From NCBI RefSeq assembly GCF_042847215.1, contig NZ_AP031500.1, forward strand, positions 1,736,001 through 1,800,000: a stretch of 64,000 nucleotides of DNA, given 5' to 3'. Origin of the DNA: Gilvimarinus japonicus (lineage in GTDB: Bacteria; Pseudomonadota; Gammaproteobacteria; Pseudomonadales; Cellvibrionaceae). This document shows, one piece after another, positions 35,581 through 44,489 of this stretch. The notes beneath the pieces were generated by a model. It had not been told where the DNA came from. It saw only the letters and a list, made by a program, of their open reading frames with translations, and ran no database searches. Made by a program: the position numbers and the translations under genes. Position 1 is the stretch's first letter. Every line of letters begins with the position of its first letter.

Positions 35581-36483
35581 GTGAATCAGCAAAACCTAGA
35601 CCCTGAACTGGCCAATAGCGAGGCGGATGATCTTGCCGGATCTGAAGCCGCTGCGCTGGAGACAGCTGCGGAAGCACCCACTGATACGAAAACTGCGCCA
35701 AGCCAAGCCGAGATGCCATTTGCAATGGTGCAAGGCAAGGCCTATACCGACCTGCCGAAAGATCTCTACATTCCGCCGGATGCGTTAGAGGTGTTTCTTG
35801 AGGCCTTTGAGGGGCCGCTGGATTTACTCTTGTATCTTATTCGGCGACAGAATTTAGATATTCTCGAAATCGATGTATCTGAGATCACTTCGCAGTATAT
35901 GTCCTATGTCGAGTTGATGGACGCAGCCCACTTTGAGCTGGCGGCTGAATACCTAGTGATGGCGGCGATGTTAGCCGAGATTAAATCGCGCATGCTGCTG
36001 CCGCGCAGTGTCGAGGAAGAGGAGGAGGGCGAAGATCCGCGCGCCTCCTTGATTCGGCGTTTGCAGGAATACGAGCGTTTTAAAACGGCCGCAGAGGACA
36101 TCGACGAGCTACCACGTGTAGGGCGCGATGTGTTTGCCGCCAGTGCCGAGCCGCCCGATCGCAATCTGACCCGACCAGATCCGGATGTCGAGTTACAAGA
36201 GTTACTGCTGGCGTTATCAGAAGTGCTGCGCCGCGCCGATATGTTTGAAAGTCACCACGTCGAAAAAGAGCGACTCTCGACCCGCGAGCGTATGGCTCAA
36301 GTGCTGGACCGGCTTGCCGGGCGTAACTTTATGCCGTTTGTGAGTTTATTTACCATAGAGGAAGGACGCTTGGGCGTGGTGGTCACTTTTTTGGCTATTA
36401 TGGAGCTCATCAAAGAGTCACTGGTCGAGATCGTCCAAAGTGAGAACTTCGGCCCGATACACGTTAAGGCAAGAACACAATAA
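35581..36483 (+). CDS. scpA: Segregation and condensation protein A
   Basis: The kleisin subunit of the SMC-ScpAB condensin. I choose GTG 35581, just after a strong GGGGAGG, giving 300 residues; a start at 35527 would lack such a site. After an acidic N-terminal stretch the kleisin domain begins at about residue 60 (FEGPLDLLLYLIRRQNLDILEIDV). The C-terminal winged helix ends at residue 300. Its stop shares a base with the scpB ATG (TAATG), so they are coupled. No smc gene lies in the window. Confidence 0.95.
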   Translation: MNQQNLDPELANSEADDLAGSEAAALETAAEAPTDTKTAPSQAEMPFAMVQGKAYTDLPKDLYIPPDALEVFLEAFEGPLDLLLYLIRRQNLDILEIDVSEITSQYMSYVELMDAAHFELAAEYLVMAAMLAEIKSRMLLPRSVEEEEEGEDPRASLIRRLQEYERFKTAAEDIDELPRVGRDVFAASAEPPDRNLTRPDPDVELQELLLALSEVLRRADMFESHHVEKERLSTRERMAQVLDRLAGRNFMPFVSLFTIEEGRLGVVVTFLAIMELIKESLVEIVQSENFGPIHVKARTQ

Positions 36484-37430
36484 TGATAGCAAACCAACAA
36501 CTGCAAGCGATCATCGAGGGCGCGTTGATGGCGTCCAGCGAACCGCTCACCATTAAGCGTTTGATGAGCTTGTTTGAAGAGGATGGCGATGCGCCCGATA
36601 CGGCCGCGTTTAGCGAGGCATTAACCGCCATTGGCGAGGCCTGTGAGAATCGTGGTTTTGAGCTTAAAGAGGTAGCCAGTGGTTGGCGTATTCAAGTGCG
36701 CGAGGAGTTGGCGCCTTGGATTAACCGTTTGTGGGAAGAAAAACCACAAAAATACTCGCGCGCATCACTCGAAACCTTAGCGCTAATCGCCTATCGTCAG
36801 CCGATCACGCGTGGCGATATTGAAGAGATCCGCGGTGTGGCGGTGAGTTCGCACATTATTAAAACCTTGCTCGAGCGCGAGTGGGTCAAAGTGGTTGGCC
36901 AGCGCGACGTGCCGGGGCGACCATCGCTGTACGCCACGACCCGGGGGTTTCTCGACTACTTTAATTTAAAAAGCTTAGATGAGCTGCCAACCTTAAGCGA
37001 GATACGCGATTTAGATGAGTTAAATGCCGAGCTGGATTTAGGTGCGGCACTTGGTGCTGGTGCGTCATCGGCCACAAGCCCGGAAGAGGGCGAGACGTCG
37101 GAATCGGAAGGTGAGGCCAGTGATGACGAATTGGCGGATGACAATGATAGTGCTTCAGACGCTGATTCGCCGGTAGATAGCGAGGCCGAAAACGTCGAAA
37201 GCGAAAAGAGCGACTTTGTCAGTGAATCAGAGACTGAGCAAGGCGCCGAACAAGAGCCAGATGAGCGCGGCGACCTTGCCGCAGAGCCAGCGACGGCCGC
37301 CGCAACCGATGATGAGCTTGAGCCAACACCAGACGCGCCGCCTGTAGACTCTGCGGTTGAGCCCGATGACAGCAGCGAAAGCGCTGAGACGAATTTTACT
37401 GACACCCAAGAGCGCGACCGCGAGGTTTAA
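36483..37430 (+). CDS. scpB: Segregation and condensation protein B
   Basis: The winged-helix subunit that dimerises and binds ScpA in condensin. The two winged helices cover residues about 1-175 (LKEVASGWRIQVREELAPWI, LETLALIAYRQPITRGDIEEIRGV, GRPSLYATTRGFLDYF). The remaining 140 residues form a strongly acidic, Ser/Asp/Glu-rich tail with no clear fold. Comparable but shorter tails occur in relatives. rluB follows after 29 bases. Confidence 0.94.
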   Translation: MIANQQLQAIIEGALMASSEPLTIKRLMSLFEEDGDAPDTAAFSEALTAIGEACENRGFELKEVASGWRIQVREELAPWINRLWEEKPQKYSRASLETLALIAYRQPITRGDIEEIRGVAVSSHIIKTLLEREWVKVVGQRDVPGRPSLYATTRGFLDYFNLKSLDELPTLSEIRDLDELNAELDLGAALGAGASSATSPEEGETSESEGEASDDELADDNDSASDADSPVDSEAENVESEKSDFVSESETEQGAEQEPDERGDLAAEPATAAATDDELEPTPDAPPVDSAVEPDDSSESAETNFTDTQERDREV

Positions 37431-37459
37431 ACCTGCGGCGCCTACCCAGCGAATTATTT

Positions 37460-38401
37460 ATGGCAAAACGAACACCAGATCAAACCCCTTCCGATGCGAG
37501 CGCTGAAACTGACGCTGCGGTATCGCCGCCAGCTGATGAAAAGCTGCAAAAAGTATTAGCCCGCGCCGGTTGCGGTTCGCGCCGTGAAATGGAGCGCGCC
37601 ATTGTGGCGGGCGATGTCAGTGTCAACGATCGCACCGCTACTCTGGGTGATCGGGTGAGCGAAAAAGATAAAATTACCCTGCGCGGTAAGCCGGTCTCGG
37701 CGCAAAAAGATACGTCCAAGCGCCGTGTGATTTTATACAACAAGCCCGAAGGTGAAATTTGTTCACGACAAGATCCAGAAGGTCGCCGCACTGTTTATCA
37801 GGCCCTGCCTAAGATTTCCGGCGAGCGCTGGATATCGGTCGGGCGCTTGGACTTTAATACCAGTGGCTTGTTGTTATTTACCAACGATGGCGATCTGGCA
37901 AATAAGTTGATGCACCCCTCATCGGTGATTGATCGCGAGTACTTGGTGCGGATTCAGGGTGAAGTCGATGACGATATGCGCAAGCGCCTACTAGAGGGCG
38001 TGCTTCTTGAGGACGGTGTTGCGCGTTTTACGGATATTGTCGACGGTGCTGGCGAGTCCCGTAACCGCTGGTTTTATTGTGTCGTAATGGAGGGCCGCAA
38101 CCGCGAGGTAAGGCGCTTGTGGGAGAGCCAAGGCGTGCGTGTAAGCCGGCTCAAGCGAGTTCGCTATGGTAATATTTTTATTCCGTCCCACGTTCGTGTG
38201 GGTCAGTGGCTGGAACTCGATTACCGTGAAATTGCCGATTTGTGTCAAACCGCCGGGCTGGAAACCGAGCGGGTGGCGAAACCTAAGTCGAGCCGTGAAG
38301 CGGCCACTTTGCGTGAACGCCACGAGCGCAAGTTACGTGCGGGCAAAGGGCGTAAACCGCCTCGTCTAAAAAAAGCGCCGCCCAAAAAACCGCGCCGTTA
38401 G
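37460..38401 (+). CDS. rluB: 23S rRNA pseudouridine 2605 synthase
   Basis: Converts U2605 of 23S rRNA to pseudouridine. It carries an S4 RNA-binding domain (residues about 28-75, EKLQKVLARAGCGSRREMERAI) and the RsuA-type catalytic domain with the Asp in GRLDFNTSGLLLFTNDGDLA. The C-terminal 35 residues are very basic (Lys/Arg/Pro-rich), as in other RluB proteins. The stop codon overlaps the stop of the minus-strand GGDEF gene, with no room for a separate terminator. Confidence 0.95.
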   Translation: MAKRTPDQTPSDASAETDAAVSPPADEKLQKVLARAGCGSRREMERAIVAGDVSVNDRTATLGDRVSEKDKITLRGKPVSAQKDTSKRRVILYNKPEGEICSRQDPEGRRTVYQALPKISGERWISVGRLDFNTSGLLLFTNDGDLANKLMHPSSVIDREYLVRIQGEVDDDMRKRLLEGVLLEDGVARFTDIVDGAGESRNRWFYCVVMEGRNREVRRLWESQGVRVSRLKRVRYGNIFIPSHVRVGQWLELDYREIADLCQTAGLETERVAKPKSSREAATLRERHERKLRAGKGRKPPRLKKAPPKKPRR

Positions 38402-39375
38402 CTTCTGCTGTTTAGGGGGCTCAGCTTAGTGGCGGCCACCTCGGTGTTCATCGCTAGGCCAACCTCCGGGATTGGCGGCTCGCAACTGGTGCGATTACGG
38501 CCGGTTGCTTTGGCCCGGTATAGCGCAAGGTCGGCGCGGTCAATCAAGCATCCGGCAGATTCGTTGGCGTTAAAACAAGCGCTGACGCCCAGACTAACGG
38601 TGGGCCGAATAATGGCGTCGTCGTGGGCGATATAAAGCGCCTCGATGGCACGGCGTAAACGCTCGGCCGTAATCAGTGCTCCCGCCGCGCCTGTGCCGCT
38701 GAGTAGCAGGGCAAATTCTTCCCCCCCATAGCGAAAGGTCATGTCGGTACCGCGGCTGACTTGATCAATCGTATCAGCAACAGCGCGAATCACTTTGTCG
38801 CCACGACGGTGGCCGTGCTGATCGTTAATGTCTTTAAAGTGGTCGATGTCCAACAAAATTAACGCAAACGGTTCGCCTTTGCGCATCAGCAATTGTCGCT
38901 CGCGCTCCAGTGCATTATCGAGCGCGGCACGATTACCGACGCAGGTTAACGGGTCGATAAGCGCCAGCTGCAGCGCTTTTTGATACTGCTGTGCGTTGCG
39001 CAGAGGAAAGGCGAGAGAGGCCAATAGCGTCTCTAACGTTTGTTGCTCGTCATCGCTAAAACGGCGGCGGCGGTAAAACGTAATCTCACCCAAATAGTGG
39101 TCGGGCAGGCGCAACGTGTAGTGACACTGATGTGTTGCCTGGCGGCCAAAATCGATTGGATGATTGTCCCCAGGGCTGGTGCTAAAGCGTAAGCCGTTGT
39201 AGGTGACCAGCGCGCGCGAATGGTTGAAAAACAGGCCGATAAGCGTGTCGGTATCCAGTGAAGTCTGCAGCGCATGCGCGAGCTTGTTGCGCAGTTGCAA
39301 CAGCTCGGTGGCGGCGCCGGCCGATGGACCATTGGCGAGTGCCTCAACACCGCCTGTTAGGGACAGATCTCGCAT
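38398..39375 (-). CDS. Diguanylate cyclase with N-terminal GAF-like domain
   Basis: Makes cyclic-di-GMP from two GTP. The C-terminal GGDEF domain (about residues 150-310) has an intact GGEEF active site in FRYGGEEFALLL. Upstream is an inhibitory-site RxxD (RGTD), so product feedback is likely. The metal-binding LLDIDHFKDIND segment is present. The N-terminal half (about 20-140) resembles a GAF sensor but is diverged. No membrane segment or signal peptide is seen, so the enzyme is probably cytosolic. It converges with rluB; the stop codons overlap. Confidence 0.92.
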   Translation of the reverse strand: MRDLSLTGGVEALANGPSAGAATELLQLRNKLAHALQTSLDTDTLIGLFFNHSRALVTYNGLRFSTSPGDNHPIDFGRQATHQCHYTLRLPDHYLGEITFYRRRRFSDDEQQTLETLLASLAFPLRNAQQYQKALQLALIDPLTCVGNRAALDNALERERQLLMRKGEPFALILLDIDHFKDINDQHGHRRGDKVIRAVADTIDQVSRGTDMTFRYGGEEFALLLSGTGAAGALITAERLRRAIEALYIAHDDAIIRPTVSLGVSACFNANESAGCLIDRADLALYRAKATGRNRTSCEPPIPEVGLAMNTEVAATKLSPLNSRS

Positions 39376-39581
39376 AATAGTGCGCTCAGTTCCTGCTCGG
39401 GCGATACGCCCGGCTTGCCATTTTAGGATTCATGCAGGAGGCTGTTGCGATTTTTGTGCCAGACGTCACGGTTTTACTTTTTGTGCTTTAAAAACAATAG
39501 GTTGAGGTGCTTCTGGGGTGTCTAGAAAAACCTGACTTGTCAGGATGTTGGCGGTATTTGCTGTGCTTAGCGGCAGAGTTT

Positions 39582-39613
39582 TGCCGCCAGTCAAATGTTT
39601 GTCGCTGGCGGCA
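39582..39613. terminator. Perfect 9-base hairpin downstream of the CpxA-like gene
   Basis: TGCCGCCAG and CTGGCGGCA flank a 14-base loop, just past the 3' end of the minus-strand kinase gene. No T-run follows on either strand, so it may stabilise the 3' end or act as a weak terminator. Confidence 0.4.
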
Positions 39614-39624
39614 CGCGAGGGAAT

Positions 39625-41034
39625 TTATGGGGATGACTGGCTATCGTCATTTTCGTAAGGCAACCGAATCGTCACGCACAAACCGCCCTCGGGGAGGTTC
39701 TCGGCTTCGATCTGGCCGCTGTGTAGGGCGACCGTGCGCTGGGCGATGGCAAGGCCCAAGCCATAGCCTCCGCTCTCGCGATCACGGGCTTGATCGGTGC
39801 GGTAAAACGGTTGAAAGATATCCGTGAGCTGATCTTCCGGCACGCCTGGCCCCGTGTCTTTAATGCGCACCTGATACTCAGTATCGGTCACCGTGAGTTC
39901 GGTGATGATGGCCCCGCCAGGTGGCGTATAGCGCAAGGCATTGCGAGTTACGTTATCAAATACGCCGTACAGCATATTACCGTGAGTCGCGAGCAATGCC
40001 TCGTCTACCGGAATCTGCCGTTGCAGCGTTACGCGGCCGCGACTCGCCTCGTGCTGCAAGCTGTCGTGTAGCGCGTTAAGTAACGCCACTACATCAGTGG
40101 TGTCGTCTAGAGTCCAGCCGCCGTCATCGAGTACTGGCAGCGCCAGAATGTCGGTAATGACATCATTGAGGTAGTCGGCCGCTTGTTTAATACGCGCCAG
40201 TTCCCGGTCAACCTCGCCGGCGCTGCGCTGTTGCGCGAGGGCCAGAGCGACTTGTAGGCGCGCCAAGGGCGTGCGCAACTCATGGGAGACGTCCTTAATC
40301 AAGCGCTTTTGCTCGGCCATGGCTTTTTGCAATCGCTCGGTCATGTGGTCGAAGTCGTGGGCGAGAGAGGCGATTTCATCGCGGCGGTTGTTAAAGCGTT
40401 GACTGATCCGAACGCTTAAGTCGCCCTTGGCGATACTGCGGGTCGCCTTTTGTAGAGTCGAAAGGCCGTGTGCAAAATGGCGGGCGAGAAAAAAACAGGC
40501 GGTACCGCTGACTAAAATTGAGGCGAGCAACAGGGGCCAAATGTTGTTGATAAACAGCTGCCAGAGAATGTCGCCGGAGGATTTCGCGCCTTGCTCGGAT
40601 GAAATGGTAAATACTTTTAGGCTTTTACCGTCGTTAAGAGTAACGTGCCGTCCCCATGTTTTGCTGTCGCCATCAACCATTTTGCTGAACGGGTGGCTGG
40701 GGTTAATTTTGGGGATTAACGACTGCACGCCTTCGGGCAAGGAGCGGCCGAGTAAGTCCTCGTTGTGAGCGTCGACGATATAAAAATATTGCCGGCTCCA
40801 TTCTGGCATGGCGCGCATATCGGCCAGCACCTGAGCCGAATTGCGATTGACGATCGAGCCTGCCATTTGAAACAGAAACCGTTGCGCGGGCTCGTACTCT
40901 TGGCCGCCGCGCAGCTGTTGCAGGGTGTTGTCTGGGTTGTCGCCCTGCCAGTGAACAATCACATTAGTGGTGACAATAATGACCGCCGTGATGCTCCAAA
41001 AGGTGAGAAATACCCGTAGATAAAGTCGAGTCAT
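39625..41034 (-). CDS. Sensor histidine kinase, CpxA-like
   Basis: An envelope-type sensor kinase of 469 residues. Two membrane segments (about residues 8-28 and 170-192) bracket a periplasmic domain. A HAMP linker, the phosphoacceptor region DVSHELRTPLARLQVAL, and an ATPase domain (DTGPGV, GYGLGLAIAQ) follow. Its N-terminus (RLYLRVFLTFWSITAVIIV) and the gene pairing resemble CpxA. It overlaps the regulator stop by four bases. The periplasmic sensor diverges from E. coli CpxA, so the stimulus is uncertain. Confidence 0.93.
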   Translation of the reverse strand: MTRLYLRVFLTFWSITAVIIVTTNVIVHWQGDNPDNTLQQLRGGQEYEPAQRFLFQMAGSIVNRNSAQVLADMRAMPEWSRQYFYIVDAHNEDLLGRSLPEGVQSLIPKINPSHPFSKMVDGDSKTWGRHVTLNDGKSLKVFTISSEQGAKSSGDILWQLFINNIWPLLLASILVSGTACFFLARHFAHGLSTLQKATRSIAKGDLSVRISQRFNNRRDEIASLAHDFDHMTERLQKAMAEQKRLIKDVSHELRTPLARLQVALALAQQRSAGEVDRELARIKQAADYLNDVITDILALPVLDDGGWTLDDTTDVVALLNALHDSLQHEASRGRVTLQRQIPVDEALLATHGNMLYGVFDNVTRNALRYTPPGGAIITELTVTDTEYQVRIKDTGPGVPEDQLTDIFQPFYRTDQARDRESGGYGLGLAIAQRTVALHSGQIEAENLPEGGLCVTIRLPYENDDSQSSP

Positions 41035-41756
41035 CCGCGCTGCTGTGCTTCACTCGCGCGGGTCAGCATATAGCCGGCGCCACGGACGTTAATAATTTGA
41101 TCTTTACCGGCTCCGGCACTTGAGAGTTTTTTGCGTATATTGCTGACGTGCACGTCGATGCTGCGATCGTACGGGGTTAGTTTACGCCCCAGAGCTTGCT
41201 CGGTTAGTTCGTCTTTGCTGATAACTTGGCCCGCTTGACGCACCAGCAGCTCTAAAACGCTAAATTCGGTGCCGGTTAAAGGAAGTTGCGCATCCTGCCA
41301 AAAGGCCGAACGACTGCCAATTTGCAGCAGAAGTTTGTCGACCTCCAGGTCGCTCGTCTCTGGCAGTGTCTGAGCGCTGTTGGCGGTGCGCCGCAGCACC
41401 GCGCGCAATCGTGCGACCAGCTCGCGCGGGTCGCACGGTTTGGGTAGGTAATCATCGGCGCCGATTTCCAGTCCGATGACGCGGTCAATGGTGTCGCCTT
41501 TGGCAGTCAGCATTATGACCGGCGTATTTTGTTGGCCTAAGTCGGGCTGTTGGCGCAGTTTTTTGAGTACGTCAAAACCGCTGTGGCGAGGCAGCATAAC
41601 GTCCAGAATCATGGCGGAGTACTGATTGTCGCGAGCCATTTCTAGCGCTTGGTCGCCATCATAGGCGGCGCAGACGCTAAAGCCTTCTGAGCTGAGGTAT
41701 TCCTGGAGCAGTTCCGAGAGTTCTTTATCGTCGTCAATCAGTAGGATATCTGTCAT
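41031..41756 (-). CDS. OmpR-family response regulator, CpxR-like
   Basis: The regulator of the pair with the following kinase. I use ATG 41756 (MTDILLIDDDKEL), preceded by GAGGT. The receiver domain has the acidic pair, the phosphoacceptor in MILDVMLPRHSG, and the switch region LPKPCDPRELVARL. The winged-helix output domain ends with VRGAGYML. Length 241. It may control envelope stress genes if the CpxR relation is real. Confidence 0.94.
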   Translation of the reverse strand: MTDILLIDDDKELSELLQEYLSSEGFSVCAAYDGDQALEMARDNQYSAMILDVMLPRHSGFDVLKKLRQQPDLGQQNTPVIMLTAKGDTIDRVIGLEIGADDYLPKPCDPRELVARLRAVLRRTANSAQTLPETSDLEVDKLLLQIGSRSAFWQDAQLPLTGTEFSVLELLVRQAGQVISKDELTEQALGRKLTPYDRSIDVHVSNIRKKLSSAGAGKDQIINVRGAGYMLTRASEAQQRG

Positions 41757-42066
41757 TGTGACCTCATGCTGTTTAGTCTGGCGCCATGAGCGCCGCCGCA
41801 AGTGTGCAACAGTGAGCGGGTGCTGTCATGTTTAAGTCTTACTTATTAACCCTTCTTAACCTCTATTGCAAGCTTGCACCACTTTGAAATAGCTGGGAAA
41901 ATTCGGCCAGATTTTTCACCGTCGTGTTTGTTATTAAGTTACTACTCAGCCCGCTCAGGTAGAAGTGAGCTATGCATTGGACAAAGCGAACGTGCGATTT
42001 TACACCGGTAAATGAGCATTTATAACGCTTTCTCAGCTGAGTGGCGACGCAATTAAAGGTACTCTT

Positions 42067-42600
42067 GTGGCCATTATAGGGCTTTTTTTTGGCAGTGATG
42101 AGGGCAATACCGAAGCGGTTGCTCAGCGTATTCAAAAGCGTTTAGGCGCCGATGTGGTCGATGTCTATGATATTGCTGACGTGACTCAACTGGAGTTTAC
42201 TCAGTACGAGCGCATTATTCTGGGGATTCCCACGTGGGACTTTGGTCAGATTCAGTCCGACTGGGAAGAATTTTGGGACGATTTAGGCGATATCGACTTT
42301 AGCGATAAAACCATTGCTTTGTTTGGCCTGGGTGATCAATTCGGTTACGGCGACTACTTTCTTGATGCGATGGGAATGATGCACGAGGTAATAGCGCGGC
42401 ATAACCCGACGTGGATTGGTTATTGGCCGCTGGATGGCTACGAGTATGACGCATCGAAAGCGGAGCTCGATGGTCAGTTTGTGGGGCTCGCTATCGATGA
42501 AGATCAACAGGAAGATTTAACCGCCGAGCGGCTCGACCGCTGGTGCGAGCAAATCCATCGTGAGTTTGGTCTGCAGTCACCTCTTTTTTTAGGTGACTAA
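42067..42600 (+). CDS. Flavodoxin
   Basis: A small FMN electron carrier. The FMN-phosphate loop FGSDEGNTEAVAQRI is at residues 8-22, the first ring-stacking loop is GIPTWDFGQIQSDW, and the second is GLGDQFGYGDYFLDAMG. The extended loop marks a long-chain flavodoxin, like FldA or FldB. It starts at GTG 42067. It is monocistronic between the Cpx-like pair and cmoAB, so no partner is suggested by context. Confidence 0.95.
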   Translation: MAIIGLFFGSDEGNTEAVAQRIQKRLGADVVDVYDIADVTQLEFTQYERIILGIPTWDFGQIQSDWEEFWDDLGDIDFSDKTIALFGLGDQFGYGDYFLDAMGMMHEVIARHNPTWIGYWPLDGYEYDASKAELDGQFVGLAIDEDQQEDLTAERLDRWCEQIHREFGLQSPLFLGD

Positions 42601-42634
42601 CGTCGTTCGGCGGCCATGGTTTGCCTGAGTCTCG

Positions 42635-43606
42635 TTAAGGCGCTTCGGCTAAAAATACCGCGCGTAGCGGGGCCGGGTGGCCTTCAACGGTAAGCGCTGG
42701 GTTGTCGGGGTCGAGAAATTTATCCAGCGAGTGAAAGTGCATCCAATCGGTGCTGCGCTGCTCCTCTAGGTTGGTAGTGCAGGCGTCGACTACTCGTGGA
42801 TTGCGCAGGCCACACTTACGCATCCAGCTAAGCATTGTGGGGACGCTGGGTAAAAACCACACGTTGCGCATCATCGCGTAGCGCCCTTCGGGCACTAACA
42901 CTTCGCCCTCGTTACCTTCGATAACCAAGGTTTCTAAAACCAGTTGCCCGCCCGGGCGCAAAGTCGCTCGCAACTCGCGCAAATGATCCATCGGCGAGCG
43001 ACGGTGATAAAACACGCCCATCGAAAAAGTGGTATCAAAAGCGCCTAGCTCCGCCGGTAAATGTTCAATCCCCAAAGGTAGGACGTCGATAGGGTAATGC
43101 TTGCCCAAAAAATGTTTGATGGCCTGAAACTGCACCACAAAGCGCGGTGAGGGGTCGATGCCGATAACCCTGTTGGCGCCATCGCCCAGCATGCGCCAGC
43201 CGTGGTAGCCGTTGCCGCAACCAACGTCCAGTACGAGCCGGTGCTTAAGCGGCGCAATCTTGTCGCGAATTCGCTGCCACTTCCAGTCCGAGCGCCACTC
43301 AGTGTCAATCTCGATACCGTGGATGGAGTAGGGGCCTTTGCGCCAAGGAATCAGCGCTCGCAAGCCCGCCCGGGCCTCGGCGAGCGTCTGCTCACCGGCC
43401 TTACCGCTGACGCTGACTGACTCGTCCAGCACTACCTGCTCGGGCTTGATCGTGGGTAGTTGTGCGAGTGTATCGAGCCAGCCGGGTAAATCGCCAAAGC
43501 GTTGCGGGTCAAGCCCGCGGGCAATATTCTGCTCCAGGCTATCGGCCCACAGATTAAGGCGCTCGTGGGCTTTTATAAAGGTTAAAAGGGCGTCGAAATT
43601 GATCAT
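42635..43606 (-). CDS. cmoB: tRNA U34 carboxymethyltransferase
   Basis: Transfers the carboxymethyl group of carboxy-S-adenosylmethionine to 5-hydroxyuridine at tRNA position 34, giving cmo5U. The Rossmann motif is VLDVGCGNGYHGWRMLG, and the family-specific WRKGPYSIHGIEIDTEWRSDWKW region is present. Length 323 equals E. coli. Its ATG overlaps the cmoA stop by four bases, so the two steps are coupled. Confidence 0.97.
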   Translation of the reverse strand: MINFDALLTFIKAHERLNLWADSLEQNIARGLDPQRFGDLPGWLDTLAQLPTIKPEQVVLDESVSVSGKAGEQTLAEARAGLRALIPWRKGPYSIHGIEIDTEWRSDWKWQRIRDKIAPLKHRLVLDVGCGNGYHGWRMLGDGANRVIGIDPSPRFVVQFQAIKHFLGKHYPIDVLPLGIEHLPAELGAFDTTFSMGVFYHRRSPMDHLRELRATLRPGGQLVLETLVIEGNEGEVLVPEGRYAMMRNVWFLPSVPTMLSWMRKCGLRNPRVVDACTTNLEEQRSTDWMHFHSLDKFLDPDNPALTVEGHPAPLRAVFLAEAP

Positions 43607-44337
43607 TTGATGGCGATGATTGAGGCAAAATTAAGGCATTGAAACCAGACGTCGACGCTGGAAAACCCCGCTGCGCGCAGGCGCTCACGATGAACACTGA
43701 GCGACTCAGGAATCAAAACGTTTTCAATAGAGGCGCGTTTTTGAGCGATCTCAAGATCACTGTAGCCGTTGGCGCGCTTAAAATTGTGGTGCAACTGAGT
43801 CATCAACTCTTGGTGTGGTGGGTCTTGGAAGGCGACCTTTTCTGACAGGATCAGTACTCCGCCCGGGTTGAGACCTCGGCAAATATTGCTCAGTAGCGCT
43901 GGCCGTTCGGTGACATCGATAAACTGCAAAGTGAAGTTCAGTACCGCCATTGAGGCGTTTTCTAGGGCGACATCCTGAATACGACCTTCGATAAACGCCA
44001 CCGGGATATCGTCTAGGCTGTCGGCGGCTATCACTTGTCGCGCGCGTGCGATCATGGCTGGCGAGTTGTCGACCGCGACAATCCGGCAGTTTGCGTTTTG
44101 AATCCGGTGGCGCATGGCGAGTGTCGCCGCGCCCAGTGAACAGCCAAGGTCGTAGCAGTTGCTGTCAGCGCTTACATAACGCTCGGCCAGCGAGCCGATC
44201 ATATTGACGATGGTGGGGTAGCCTGGCACCGAGCGTTTGATCATGTCGGGAAAAACGTCGACCACTTGCTGGTCAAAGCTGAAGCTGTCCACCTGAGCCA
44301 GAGGGTTGGCATACAGCGTATCTTTCGGCTCAGTCAT
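43603..44337 (-). CDS. cmoA: Carboxy-S-adenosylmethionine synthase
   Basis: Makes carboxy-S-adenosylmethionine from prephenate and S-adenosylmethionine for CmoB. ATG 44337 (MTEPKDTLYANP) gives 244 residues, close to E. coli. The family start VFPDMIKRSVPGY and the cofactor motif YDLGCSLGAATLAM are intact. It is the first gene of the cmoA-cmoB pair. Confidence 0.97.
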   Translation of the reverse strand: MTEPKDTLYANPLAQVDSFSFDQQVVDVFPDMIKRSVPGYPTIVNMIGSLAERYVSADSNCYDLGCSLGAATLAMRHRIQNANCRIVAVDNSPAMIARARQVIAADSLDDIPVAFIEGRIQDVALENASMAVLNFTLQFIDVTERPALLSNICRGLNPGGVLILSEKVAFQDPPHQELMTQLHHNFKRANGYSDLEIAQKRASIENVLIPESLSVHRERLRAAGFSSVDVWFQCLNFASIIAIK

Positions 44338-44489
44338 GGGCGTAGCAGTCTCGGGTTGTGGCGGCAATAGCGCCGCTAACGTGCTGATAAAAATGCGGCG
44401 CGAGCATTCTAGCTTGCCCGGCCGCTGGGCTCAATTACCGATGTTTACTCTGTCACAAATTTGTCACCTCAGGTGCCGATAATGCCGGG

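Noticed and set aside
41863..42135. 90-codon minus-strand frame between the CpxR-like and flavodoxin genes
   Set aside because: It overlaps the flavodoxin start, has no ribosome-binding site, and its translation shows no recognisable pattern.
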